Made by a program: the position numbers and the translations under genes | Notes under the pieces: model-generated | What the model was told of the DNA's origin: nothing | Seen by the model: only the letters and a program-made list of their open reading frames with translations | Databases searched by the model: none | In this document: positions 36,290 through 52,666 of the stretch, piece after piece | How the letters are laid out: each line of letters begins with the position of its first letter | Numbering within the stretch: position 1 is the stretch's first letter | Source: Thamnidium elegans | Lineage: Eukaryota > Mucoromycota > Mucoromycetes > Mucorales > Mucoraceae | Assembly (NCBI GenBank): GCA_025201345.1 | Contig: JAIXMG010000003.1 | Location: 1,116,001-1,180,000, forward strand | DNA: 64,000 nt | Direction: 5' to 3'

Positions 36290-36480
36290 TACTTGGTTTT
36301 CGAACCTTTTCGGACGTTCTCTTTTCTTTTTTTAAGACAAACTCCCAGGATCAATAAATACAGGCGATATGATTTTTCTGCTTCATCATAGTTAAAGTCA
36401 TTTAGAGTTACTTCGTGATCTAGTATATTTTTCTTGTTAAAAATAAAATCCACGGCATAACCATCGAATCTAACGATGCA
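36290..36480 (-). pseudogene. short fragment resembling the RuvC-I part of a TnpB/Fanzor-like ORF
   Basis: Minus-strand reading gives VRFDGYAVDFIFNKK, then a charged stretch, then, after a shift of frame, IDPG. FDGYxVDFxF followed at about 40 residues by G[VI]DPG is a pattern I associate with mucoralean TnpB-like ORFs; GxDxG is the RuvC-I box of TnpB. It is too short to be sure. The F-box-like ORF starts right after it. Confidence 0.3.
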
Positions 36481-36699
36481 AGTATTATAAATTCCGTAGA
36501 AATAGGTGATGTTGTAAGGTATACACTAAGTGATTGTCATCAGTCAATCAATGGCTCTCCTTTTAAAGCAACTGTAAAAGATGAATCAAGGGAACAAGAT
36601 ACTTTTTATATCAATATTCAGTGCGATAAAGTAGATAGAATTGTTATTCATACTACTGTCTGTGCCTCTGTATTATTACCTGTTGTACAGCATGAATAA
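36424..36699 (+). other. possible C-terminal coding fragment
   Basis: A 91-codon open frame without ATG that ends CASVLLPVVQHE just before an AATAAA. Composition looks protein-like (INSVEIGDVVRYTLSDCH, ATVKDESREQDTFYINIQCD, with beta-strand character). It overlaps the minus-strand RuvC-I-like fragment. It may be the last exon of a lost gene. No family is recognised. Confidence 0.25.
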
Positions 36700-36859
36700 A
36701 TATTTGGACACATTTTTTTTTTATATTAAAAATCGTCACTTTGGACCATTGTCTTTTTATTGGCTATTATTTGGTATCCAATAATTATTTACCAAAATAG
36801 TTCAGTATAAAATATTGTAACATGGGCCTAAAAAAAAAATTTAAAACTAGAAGAATAAT

Positions 36860-37222
36860 TCAGCTAGTCATTGACTTTCTCTTCTTAGGATAAACCCTTG
36901 GTTCAGAATAAGCCGATAAATCATTTCCTGAAGAATCGGAATCTTCTTCATAGTTGGTGGCAGTTGAACTTTTTTCGTATTTAAAGTAGAAACCATCATT
37001 AAGATTACCGCCGAGCCTGTCCCTTTTGCCTTGACTAACCATGTATGCCAAAATTTATATTGAAGTTGTATGATTTAGGTGAAAAAATTGGTCATTACGC
37101 CAAAGACATCCCCTTACAGAGTACACATAAATTGTATCTCTGAGATGGATTACTTTACGGAAACAAGGAACACCTTTATCGAAAAGATAATCTTGAATAT
37201 GTACGTTCTGGTATACACAGTT
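36860..37222 (-). CDS. possible small two-part gene, uncharacterised
   Basis: The 3' part (about 37042-36860) starts MVSQGKRDRLGGNLNDGFYF and ends in a Ser/Asp/Glu-rich tail with PKKRKSMTS, a nuclear-localisation-like signal. Upstream, about 37222-37070 reads GVPCFRKVIHLRDTIYVYS and WRNDQFFHL before a stop. The two parts are in different frames, and I find no clean intron to join them. It could be a degraded gene. No family is recognised. Confidence 0.3.
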
Positions 37223-37639
37223 AAAAAAAGAAAAGAAAAGAAAGCTTAGGTTGATAAAATCTTCTCGTGCAATCTATTTAATACGTATTCTACACTTATT
37301 GTTACAACTTATTTTATCACACAAAGAAATCAACTTATTTAATGCAAAACATTACATCTTTTTTTTTTTTTTTTTTTTTTTTTTGCCTGAGCGCGTACAT
37401 AGAAGTGTGTACGATATTGTTTATTTTTGTTAAGTATAGCTACCCACCCTCCCTTTTAATTCTCCAAAATATATTAACACCACGAAAGCTTATTAACTTT
37501 TGAATACAATTGAAAAAAAAATAGTAACTAAAAACTTGTCAAAAAAAAATCGTGTCATGAATCTATTCTTGTACATTTTCAAAATTTCACCAATAAAAAG
37601 ATGAAAATCCAGTAGTAAACTTTTTTTTTAATTGTTCCC

Positions 37640-37673
<34 letters not shown>

Positions 37674-37767
37674 CTGTGTGGTTTTTTATAAACAGAAATA
37701 AAAAAAGAAAAAAAAAAAAAAAAAAAAAAGAAACTGACAACAATTTTCTTATTACTCCTTTTATATC
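37223..37767. other. intergenic, homopolymer-rich
   Basis: Several T runs of 20-30 (37360-37384, 37644-37673) and an A run (37713-37729) lie upstream of the MYST acetyltransferase. No gene is visible. Confidence 0.4.
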
Positions 37768-39459
<1,692 letters not shown>

Positions 39460-39659
39460 ACTCTTTATTTTGTATATATATACTCCCTTTATTATTAATA
39501 AAATTGCATATATCTCTATTTAATTGGTTTCCCTTACTTGTGGCCTTTTAGACAACTATTTATATTTACTTCCCCTTCTTTTTTTCTTCCTTTTTTTCCT
39601 TTTTCTTTTAAAACTTTTTTCTTATATATATATATATAAATATATATATATATAAAACA

Positions 39660-40979
39660 ATGAATGATACTGTAGTTGAACGTAATTCTCTTTCATTCCA
39701 TGCTTTGCGTGCTAAATTCCATCATAACGATAAAAAAAATGACACTTTGGTAAATATACACACATATATATATATATATATACTTTCATACTCTTTTAAT
39801 ACTATTACTTATAGAAAAAGAATACGATGCCAAGACGTATTACTGCAGTAGCTAAAAACATTAGCGATCTATCTGATCATTTTCCTTTAAAAAGAAATCA
39901 TAATGATCTACCAGCTTCAAAAACAACACCTTCTCTTTGGTCTTCTTCTAACGGTAGTAGTACAACAGCAGAAGAATATGAAAAATATGGAGATGAAGAA
40001 GATGATGAAGACGGCCAAGAAGGAGATGATGATGAAGAAGAAAAAGATGATAACGAAGAAGAAGACGAAGAAGAAGAAGACGAAGAAGAAGAAGACGATG
40101 AGGATGATGATGATGAAATACTAGTTATTCCAACTTTAGGTATAAGAGCAGTACCTCGAACAGGCTCTTTTGTAACTGAACTAAGTAAAAGATTAGCCAT
40201 ATCTGAAAAAAAGGGTGAACCTGTCAGCCATACAATTTTATCGATGAGAAGATCTGCACCTAATTTTGAGGAACCTTCATTACCCGTAACTACCTCTATG
40301 CACCACATTGTCAATCGTAAATCGGTACCCAATTCTTCTTCATCACCTTCGTTGGTTATTCCACCTGCCATGATAAAGAGATCAACGACTGGTACAAGTA
40401 TTTCTTCTTCCAATTCTTCTGTATCAGCTTCTTCTAACAAAAGAAATAATTGGCATTTTACCCATTGGTTTTCTCACCCACCGTTACCTTCTTCTTTAAC
40501 TACTACAGTAGAGTCACAACCACAACCATCTGCATCGAAACGTGCTCGTATTATTCAGGAGTTAATATCCACTGAAAAAAACTACCAGACTGATATGGAA
40601 TTGATTAAGGAGATTTACTATGATGAAGCTCATCAAGTATTTTCAAAGATTGAGATCAAGCATATTTTTATTAATTTACTCGACATCATTTCTTTTGAAA
40701 AAGAATTTATTTCAATTTTAGATAATGCTTGTTGTGAACAAGACAGTGAAATAACGATTGGTACAGCCTTTAGTATAATGGTATGTATTATATATATATT
40801 ATTACAGAACCAAAAAAAAAAAAAAAAAATTAAACATGTTATTTATTAGATGACTCGTATGGATCAATTATATGGTGACTATTGTAAAAAACACGAAGAT
40901 GCTGCAACTAAAATTCAAGAAATAAGTTCACGATCTAATGTTCAAACGTTTTTTTTGGTAAAATAAAATGATATACATA

Positions 40980-41048
<69 letters not shown>

Positions 41049-42627
41049 ATTAATTTTTTTTATTTCAGTAGAAATGTAAAGAAAAATTACAAGGACGTAC
41101 AATGTGTTGGGATTTACCAAGTCTGTTAATAAAACCAGTTCAAAGAGTGCTAAAATACCCATTATTATTAAAGGTAAGAATGGCATAAAATTTTATGCAA
41201 TGTACTAACAAACAAACAGGAAATTGTTGCTTCTACACCTGAGCATCATCCAGATTATGATCAACTTATTATTGTTACACACGAAATTCAACAAATGGCA
41301 GATCATATTAATGAAATGAAACGAAGAAAAGATATGGTAGAACAATTAATTATTGACAAGAAAAAAATTGATAGAAATGTTGTGTAAGTTTCCTTATAAA
41401 TATATATATCTAGACTAACAAGTTATATATATATATATATATATGCAGACAAGGTATCAATAAAAAAATTACAAGAAGAGTACATCGTAAAAAACAACTT
41501 TCAACTGGCCAAGATGCTTCATTCGATCATCTTTATAAACAATTTGAATCAAGACAAGAAATTGCTAAACAGTTTGAAAAGGGTGCGCAAGAATGGTTAG
41601 CAAAAATCAAACAAAATATAAATGCCCTATCAGATCTCGTGCATAGTTTAGAAGCTGTTTATGGAGACTCGGATGGTATAGGATTACGAAGCATGCGCGC
41701 CTTTAAGAAACTAGTTTTTCAGTTAGAAATAAATTCTGTGGTAAATATATACATTTTCCTGAAAGAAAAAAAAAGGTAGTTACTAAATATATATATATAT
41801 ATATAGGAAACAAATATTCAAGAAGCAGTTTATAATAGAATAGAATCATATTTAAAATTATTTAAAAATCCATTACACATTATTCAAAAAAGAAACCGAA
41901 AATTGATAGATTATGATAGAGCGCGCCATTTAATTAGTAAAGGTGAAGTGCCCGATAAACAACTACAGATTTCTGCTGAACAATACATTTCATTGAATGC
42001 TCATTTGTTGGATGAATTACCTGTATTTATATCATTAACTGTTACCTATTTCGATATTATTGTAAGTGAGTTTACACGTGTCCAAGCAACTTATTGGCGT
42101 AAATCAAAGTTGGAATGGAAATCTTTGACAATTGAACAACCTTTTGGAAGAGAACATACATGGACATCCATTGAATCAGATTATCAAACCACTATAAAAC
42201 GCATACAACCACGTATAGATGAAATTATTTTGAAACCTAGAGATAGTGGTTGCTTTATTTTGCCTAGTAATCCTTCTACAGTTTCAATTGATCAAGGTAA
42301 TCTAGAATGGATTAATTCTATGTATTTACTAACATCTTTTCAGTTACACCATCACCAAAACTCAAAACGAATAAGAAATATGATAGCTTATTTAGTGAAT
42401 CACAACCAGTCTTTCAATGTATTGCACTTGTCGATTATGAATCACCAGAGAAATTACAAGTACAAGAAGGTGATTTGATTCAAATTTGGTTACCAACAAA
42501 TACGATGCATAGTGACAGTGCTACTGTATCTACGAATGCTTCTTCTACTGAATGGTGGTATGGAAGTTTAGCAAATAATTCGGAAGTTTATGGGTGGTTA
42601 CCATCTAATATATGCGAAAGAGTTTAA
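39660..42627 (+). CDS. Rho/Cdc42 guanine nucleotide exchange factor, DH-BAR-SH3 (Tuba/Gef1-like)
   Basis: An exchange factor that probably activates Cdc42 or another Rho GTPase at membranes. About seven exons encode close to 800 aa. The N-terminus has an extremely acidic tract (Asp/Glu run coded at about 39985-40125) and Ser-rich linkers. The DH domain runs from RARIIQELISTEKNYQTDME through LPSLLIKPVQRVLKYPLLLKEI, its most conserved helix. A helical BAR-like region follows (QFEKGAQEWLAKIKQNINAL, LRSMRAFKKLVFQLE, ELPVFISLTVTYFDIIVSEF). The C-terminal SH3 is built from ALVDYESPEKLQVQEGDLIQI, EWWYGSL and GWLPSNICERV. The DH-BAR-SH3 order is that of animal DNMBP/Tuba. S. pombe Gef1 also has DH plus BAR. 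A TATA-like repeat sits directly before the ATG. Confidence 0.88.
40983..41046 (+). repeat. (AC)n microsatellite inside a GEF intron
   Basis: About 32 AC units without interruption, close to the 5' end of an intron of the DH-BAR-SH3 gene. It is likely length-polymorphic and does not touch coding sequence. Confidence 0.95.
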
Positions 42628-43043
42628 TAAAGTTCTTACGCGAAAGGGGGGGAGGGGAGAGGAGAGGAGAAGCATGTTACATTTATGACCGTGCACAATC
42701 CTCCCTCGAATAATTTTATATACTTCTAATCTCCTTTATATCTCTCCGTTTTGTAATTAACTGAAGATGTACATACATATCATATACAAAACGTGTTTGA
42801 TCATATTTAAAATTATTTTTATTATAGTTAGTTAATGTGCATAACAAATAAAACAGGAAAAAATTATCCAACCCTGTCATACTTTGCTAAAATTAAAGTA
42901 TTACTTTATGTTTTACGAAGCCTGTAACTAACAAAAATAAAGTATATGTATTACTGTCACACTGGTAAGATAACGATTTTTAATTAATAATATATATGAT
43001 GACAGAATGAAATGTATGTCCGTAATACAGTGCACCCCTTTCA

Positions 43044-43081
<38 letters not shown>

Positions 43082-43913
43082 TCGTAACTAAACGTATAAT
43101 AAATGGAAATAAAATAGGTAACATGGTATCATTACACTAGTGAGATTGAATAACTGGGATTTTCAAAACAAGAAAAAATCCTTGCCTTTTGTTTCATTCG
43201 ACCGATATGTCATACATTTAACTATTGGAAAGTTTTTTTTTTTTTTACCCACAGTTTCATATGTAAAAAAAAAAAAAAAAGGCAAAATAGATGTATATAA
43301 TACAAACTATAATTAATTATATACTTGTTTACATGTAACTGAATTTAACCCTCATGTATTGATTAAAGTAGAAAGAAAAGAACTCTAATTTTTTTTACTT
43401 TTTGAAGACAGGTGGTTTTATTTCAAGTTCTAATATTTTTATAAACAGATTAAGTAGGCACTTGAATAAATAAACATACTGTCACCGTGCACCTATAATA
43501 TAAAACATAAAAAGTATAGGATAACCTTCCAAAATTGTGTAATCCAGAGAAAATCATTTCCTTTTTTCGGTGTATATTCACTAAATCTGCCCATGCTTTT
43601 TTTTATATGTTTTAAACGCCGTATTATTATTTTTGCGCAGCATGAACGAGATTTTCAAATTAAAAAAAAAAAGTAGATAATATAGATGTTACTTATTTAT
43701 CAAACTGGAGACTATGTACAGCCTGCTTTTATAAAATAAAAATAAAAATGTAATAAAAAAAGCAATGTTGGAAACATTGGTTTGATATCGATGTCATCAC
43801 TGTCGGTAGACGAATTGATTTTTTTTTCTTTTCAATGCCTGGAAGGAAACCAGTAGACCCTTCAAACTTAAAGCATCTCTCTCGCTTTTTATTTTTACAA
43901 AAAAAAAAAAAAA
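42628..43913. other. intergenic, 1.3 kb
   Basis: The 3' flank of the GEF gene and upstream region of COX11. It has a GA-rich patch at 42644-42672, an A28 run near 43051 and other homopolymers. No gene or RNA signal is seen. Confidence 0.4.
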
Positions 43914-44660
43914 ATGTTTACAAGTACTTTACGTTCCTTGTACTCGCGAGGAAGCCTTGGCACTAATGTATTTAGACAAGTGAATAAAGTAAGCAACATG
44001 TCATGTCAAAGTTTACCAAAACCAGGAACATCAGTATTACAACGTCGACTTTACGCTAGCCAACAACAAAAGACACAAGGTGGTTTAAGAGATAACACAT
44101 CAGGTGGTATGTACGCAGCCTCTATTTTTATTACTATGGTAGGTGTTACTTATGCAGCCGTACCTTTGTATCGATTATTCTGTGCCAATACTGGATTTAG
44201 TGGTACACCTGTAATTGATCCATCTCGTTTCCAAGCCGACCGACTTGTACCCCAAGAGACAGGCCGTAAAAGAATTCGAGTTACATTTGAGTCAAATACT
44301 TCAGATACCTTACCATGGACATTTAAACCCGAAGTGCGTGAAGTTTATGTTGTACCTGGTGAAACCGCTTTAACGTTTTATAAAGCAAAAAGTAAAGCAA
44401 AAGAAGATATCATTGGCATCGCCACTTATAATGTTACACCTTATCGAGCTGGATCTTATTTTAACAAGATTCAATGTTTTTGTTTTGAAGAACAAAAATT
44501 AAAACCTGGGGAAGAAGTTGATATGCCTGTATTCTTCTTTATTGATCCCGATTTCTTGGATGATCCTTTGACAAAGGATGTTAATACCATCACTTTAAGT
44601 TATACTTTCTTTAATACAAAACAAGCAAATGGTTTATCTCCTGTTAAACTTCAATCATAG
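43914..44660 (+). CDS. COX11: cytochrome c oxidase assembly factor Cox11
   Basis: Inner-membrane copper chaperone that inserts Cu(B) into Cox1 of complex IV. An intronless ORF of 248 aa. The N-terminal ~65 residues are basic and Ser-rich (presequence). One membrane helix (ASIFITMVGVTYAAVPLYRLF) runs into CANTGFSGTP, the family's membrane-proximal Cys. The intermembrane-space domain has the copper-binding CFCF in FNKIQCFCFEEQKL, then PGEEVDMPVFFFIDPDF and the terminal LSYTFF. The family length and order are complete. The ATG used follows a 15-A run, and an alternative downstream Met at residue 29 would remove most of the presequence. Confidence 0.95.
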   Translation: MFTSTLRSLYSRGSLGTNVFRQVNKVSNMSCQSLPKPGTSVLQRRLYASQQQKTQGGLRDNTSGGMYAASIFITMVGVTYAAVPLYRLFCANTGFSGTPVIDPSRFQADRLVPQETGRKRIRVTFESNTSDTLPWTFKPEVREVYVVPGETALTFYKAKSKAKEDIIGIATYNVTPYRAGSYFNKIQCFCFEEQKLKPGEEVDMPVFFFIDPDFLDDPLTKDVNTITLSYTFFNTKQANGLSPVKLQS

Positions 44661-44832
44661 ATTAATATTTACTACGTTTTATTAAAAAAAATATCCATTG
44701 TATATTTTATAAATAATATACTTATTTTTTTTTCTTTTTTTAAAAAAAAAGGAATGTATATGTGTGTGTATAAAAGTAAAGGAAAATAGGAAGGAAAGTA
44801 GAAAGGAACGGAGAGTGATTAATTTGGTTTTT
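44661..44832. terminator. convergent 3' ends of COX11 and the PH-domain gene
   Basis: A 172-bp gap between two convergent stop codons. T- and A-rich runs and AATAATATAC-type sequence are compatible with overlapping polyadenylation regions. Confidence 0.35.
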
Positions 44833-45904
44833 CTAATATAAAGGTTTTTGTACATAAAAATAGTTTGTAGTGTTATCAATGGGTGCGGTGGTATCTTGAC
44901 GTAAAGTGGAAGTATAATCACTAGGATTATCTTCACGGTTATATTCACTAGGATGAATGATAGGAGATTCTATAGGTTTGAGTGGGGTATTTGGTGCAGA
45001 TAATAAGTCACGACTATCGTTTTCAATGATATTTGTATCAATGGATCTAGATGAAGAAGTAACGGATGAAGCAGAGGATCTCGGACGAGTCCAATTGAAA
45101 ATCTTCGAATTAAAGAGTTTGCTTGATAAATCTGTACTACGGGAAGAAGCAAAATCTGATGGACGTCTTCTGTAACCATCACTTGAAGTAGATTTGGTAG
45201 TAAAAGTACCGAGTGATTCAACTGATTTATGACTACGAAGAGATTGATGTGGAGGCGGTAAAAGTTCACTAGATACGGAAGCATCAGTTAATCTACCTTG
45301 TGTAGACGGTAAAGTGCTTGAAGAAGTGTTTGAATTTTTATCGACATAAATTGTTGTCATTTCAGTTATATCAGCTTGTGGCATCTCTAATCTTTCAAGC
45401 CATTTTTCTAATACACTCTTGGATTGTGAAACGTGACGTTGAAGACCGTCGATCCATTTATTTCTTTCATTAACATCTTCTGCTTGTAAATAATAATCAG
45501 GCCAGTCAAATTTTGCGTCATCGTCAGATACAAGGCAAAACGTATTGTATCTCCATTGTTTTTGATTTAATGATGTTAATGGTTGAGCATTTGGTACAAG
45601 GCTATAGTGGTCAAGTGAAATCACTGCTAATGCATTTATATCATTCTAAATTAAATAAAAGAAAATATTAGTCCAAATTTTTTTTTTTAAAAAAAAAGTA
45701 GGGAAGTTATCATTTTACCTTATTTTTATAGTATCGAAGTTCTTCTCCATATAAAACAAAATATCTTTTTAACCAGGCTTTACATTTTCCATGTTTTTGC
45801 TTGTTCAGCCAACCTTCGAGTCTAATTGTTGAAGGAGGAACTGTTTTATTGGCGTTTTTCACGCTAGGTTTTACTGCTGTTGAAGTTCTAAAGGGCATGG
45901 GCAT
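44833..45904 (-). CDS. PH-domain protein
   Basis: A probable membrane-phosphoinositide-binding protein. Two exons, 45904-45719 and 45645-44833, give about 332 aa. The PH domain covers residues ~28-145: RLEGWLNKQKHGKCKAWLKRYFVLYGEELRYYKNK, then NDINALAVISLDHYSLVPN, FCLVSDDDAKFDWPDYYLQAE and the closing helix ERNKWIDGLQRHVSQ with its invariant Trp. The rest is Ser-rich and unstructured (SSELLPPPHQSLRSHKSVES, RPRSSASSVTSSSRS), probably phosphorylated, and ends FYVQKPLY. An acceptor-like TTATTATAG lies 12 bp before the ATG, so a 5' UTR exon may exist. The partner is unknown. RhoGEF and RhoGAP genes lie on either side. Confidence 0.8.
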
Positions 45905-47478
45905 GTTACGTTCTATAATAAATTAAGAAAAGAGAAGAAAAAAATAATCCCCTTGGTCTTATATATTTATTTTTTCAGTAGTTTGTTACACCAGTTGATA
46001 GTTTGTAATTTTTATCGTTTTCCCATGTCACTGACGCCTTCTTATTTCGTTGGTTCTATTAAGGTTGTACTAAAATTTTGAAAGGTATACAAAAATCTCA
46101 CTATGGAACAATACCTTACTTTTTTTTTTTTTTTTTTTTTCACCCAACACGGTATTTACTTTTTTTTTTAAAAAAAAATAATAAAAAAAAAAAGTTAGAT
46201 GGGAATTTACTCGTAAATTGAAGTTAATGGCACTAACGAAATCTATCAAGAATTAAAGTAACACAAACAGAGTTGATAGAATTTTTATTTTTTTATTAAA
46301 GTATTAAATGAGAAAATGAGAAAATAAGAAAATGAAAATAATCACATTCTTATTTGGTTGTTACAACTATTGACAGTATATATCAATGTCATTTTTTTTT
46401 TAAATATCTTATCGTTTTTTAAAAAAAAATATATATATATAATTAAATTTAAAGTTTTAGGATTTCATAAGTCCCGCTGTTGAAGTTTAAATGAAGTCAG
46501 AACAACCTTAAAAGAAGATGGGATTACATTTAATAAGGAAATACACGATTTTAAGAAGAAAAACCGGAGAAGAGAAAAATATATACATATAAAAAAAAAA
46601 GCTAAAGACAATTTAGATACAAACAGTCTAAATAAAGTAACTCGAGTGGGCGAGTAAAGTATATAAACTATATCGAAGGGTTAGACGTATAGAGAAAAAA
46701 GGAAGTGCACACTTTTTATTTTTCAATTAAATTGTAACGTGAGCGGAATACATATATTATTTTTTTTTTTGTCAGATTCTGCTGTAGAGTTTCCATATTC
46801 ATCCATGTTGTTTGTTCTTTCAAAGGAACACAAGAAAAAAAGAAAAAAAAGTAACACTTTTCCATTTACTGTCCATTACGAAACTGTTTTAATTGGTGGT
46901 CCTAATTGAAAGATCAAGTCTAGTAAGGGACGTATCTTTTAAGTATAATATTGTAACTTTTTTTGTTTCCTATCTATCGTTTATATAATCAATGTAAACG
47001 CGGTAACATGAAAAGAAAAAGAAAATCAAAGTTCAGTTATTGTAAATCAAATAGTTAAATAGTAGAAACTATTTTACCTTTACAAATATTTAAAGTCGCT
47101 GATCTATACCTTTTTTTAATCTTTTATGATCTCAATCATAATTTCTATAATAGGTCACAAGATGTTGATAGCTTTTTCTCTGTCTTTAATAAACTAATTA
47201 ATCTAAAAGTTCTTTTTTATTTGAGGATCAAAACAAAACGTCTTAAATTCGGATTGATGTGAACGAGGTAGAATTTAGTCACTAGTTAGCTTTCTTATTA
47301 ATTTTTTCTTTCTTACCTTATGAGAACAGTTTTTCGGATATATGTCCTAAAAGGGATCTACACGAAAAAAAAAAGTATGGTTCACATTGGAGGCTTAATT
47401 TATTATTCACACATACATATTAATAAGCTTTTGTATTTTTGACTCATTCAAAGAATAAGCAAGTGTTTTATTTACTAC

Positions 47479-47516
<38 letters not shown>

Positions 47517-47947
47517 AGAAAATATTGCTTTTAATCAATATAGAAAACGCATTTACATTTTTTTTTTTTTTTTTTTTGAGACCGTGCACAATGATGTTTC
47601 AAATAAACAAAACAGCACGAACGTTTTTATTTTTAAAATTCAGTTCGGTAGAATTCGCGCGTTTGGATAGTTACTAAGCTTGCGCCTCATTTTAGTGTCA
47701 ATGGGTATGCACTAACACAGAGTGGGTAAAAAAATACCGAGTTTTTGTTTCCATGGATTTAATAAAAATAGGCGAGAGAGAGAGAGAGAGAGAGGATCAC
47801 AAAACTAATTATAGTAATAATCATTTACTATCTAATATTTTTTGTTGTACAAATAAGCCTCGTTTTTTATTATTATCAAAAGAGATTTATACTTCGTATT
47901 AAAAGACCAAAAAAAAAAAAAAAAGTTTATTTTTAGGATTATGCTAT
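45905..47947. other. intergenic, 2 kb, no supported gene
   Basis: The longest gene-free stretch. It contains T22 and T20+ runs (46118-46140, 47481-47509), a (GA)n block at 47773-47792 and many A/T homopolymers. ORFs here are low complexity. No tRNA, snRNA or element end is recognised. Confidence 0.45.
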
Positions 47948-51581
<3,634 letters not shown>

Positions 51582-52666
51582 TTTTCTTTTTGATTCGAGA
51601 TTATACAAAGATTTTAATAAAGATTGAATAAGTTTTTTTTTTTTTTGGTCGAAAGTGTGAAAAAGAAAAGTAGAAAAAGGTAATATTTATATATATGTAT
51701 TTTTTTTTTTTTTAAAAAAAAAAAAATAAAAAAAAATAAAAAAAAAAATAAAAAAAAAAATAAAAAATATATATATATATATATATATCTATACACCATC
51801 CTTCTCCCATTTCTCTTGAATACCTCATGATTTGGTTTAGCCACACACAATGTTATCTGTCATAATAAATACTGTAAAACTCTTCTTTTATGTATGTACA
51901 GGCGCATAAATCTTTTATTTTGATTTACTGATTTTAAATAAAATACAATTGAGTTGTTTAATTCTAAATAAAAAAAAATCCATTGTAAGTATTTCTATTT
52001 GAAAAAGATTTACAATGTATTTATGGGTCCATTCTAATTTGGTTCCCGAATGTCCCGCTATTATTATTATCAGCCCTTTTTTACACGTTTCACGTTTCAC
52101 AAGTTCCATCAAAACATACGGGGGGGGGTATACTATTCTCAAGTGATTTAATGGCTGCAAATAATATGGATATTTAAACTCGAAAAAAATAAATAATACC
52201 AGTTACTATCAATGTTTAAAAAAAAACTGATTTTAAATAATTCAGGAACCAAAAAAATAGCCTATTTTTTTTTTTTTTTTTTTTTTTGACTAAACAATTA
52301 ATTTTAATACAAAATCTTTTAGTTCAAAATACAAGTATAGTTTAACTTGTTTAAGTGTATTAGCAGGAGTTTCACGTCGATCTTTTTATTGCAAGATTCA
52401 TCTCGTTTAACATCCTTTTCTTTTTACTTTCAATATGCTTTTAATTAATACAGCTCGGGTTGCATGTACCAGGTAAATTTCAAGTAAAACTGACCAATCC
52501 TATCAGTCCTTGATCCAATTAAAATCAAAATTCATGCGCTTTTTTTGGGGGGCGGGAGAGTATCGCTCTACGCTTAAAAGAAAGAAATATCTTGTAGTCA
52601 TAGAAACAACATAATACGGAAGGACAAGATATAATTTTATTTATTTACAAGAAATACTTTTTTTTT
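51582..52666. other. intergenic, 1.1 kb
   Basis: The upstream region of the RhoGAP gene and the 3' flank of EFL1. It holds A/T-run mosaics at 51700-51790 (A-runs with single T, then an alternating TA block) and T24 at 52265. No gene is visible. Confidence 0.4.

Noticed and set aside
39898..40440. Minus-strand Ser-rich ORF
   Set aside because: Shadow of the Asp/Glu-rich N-terminus of the RhoGEF.
40983..41046. The AC repeat as a functional element
   Set aside because: It is a plain microsatellite inside an intron; nothing nearby suggests a role.
51614..51850. Minus-strand Phe/Tyr/Lys-rich ORF
   Set aside because: Pure low complexity from A and TA runs between genes.
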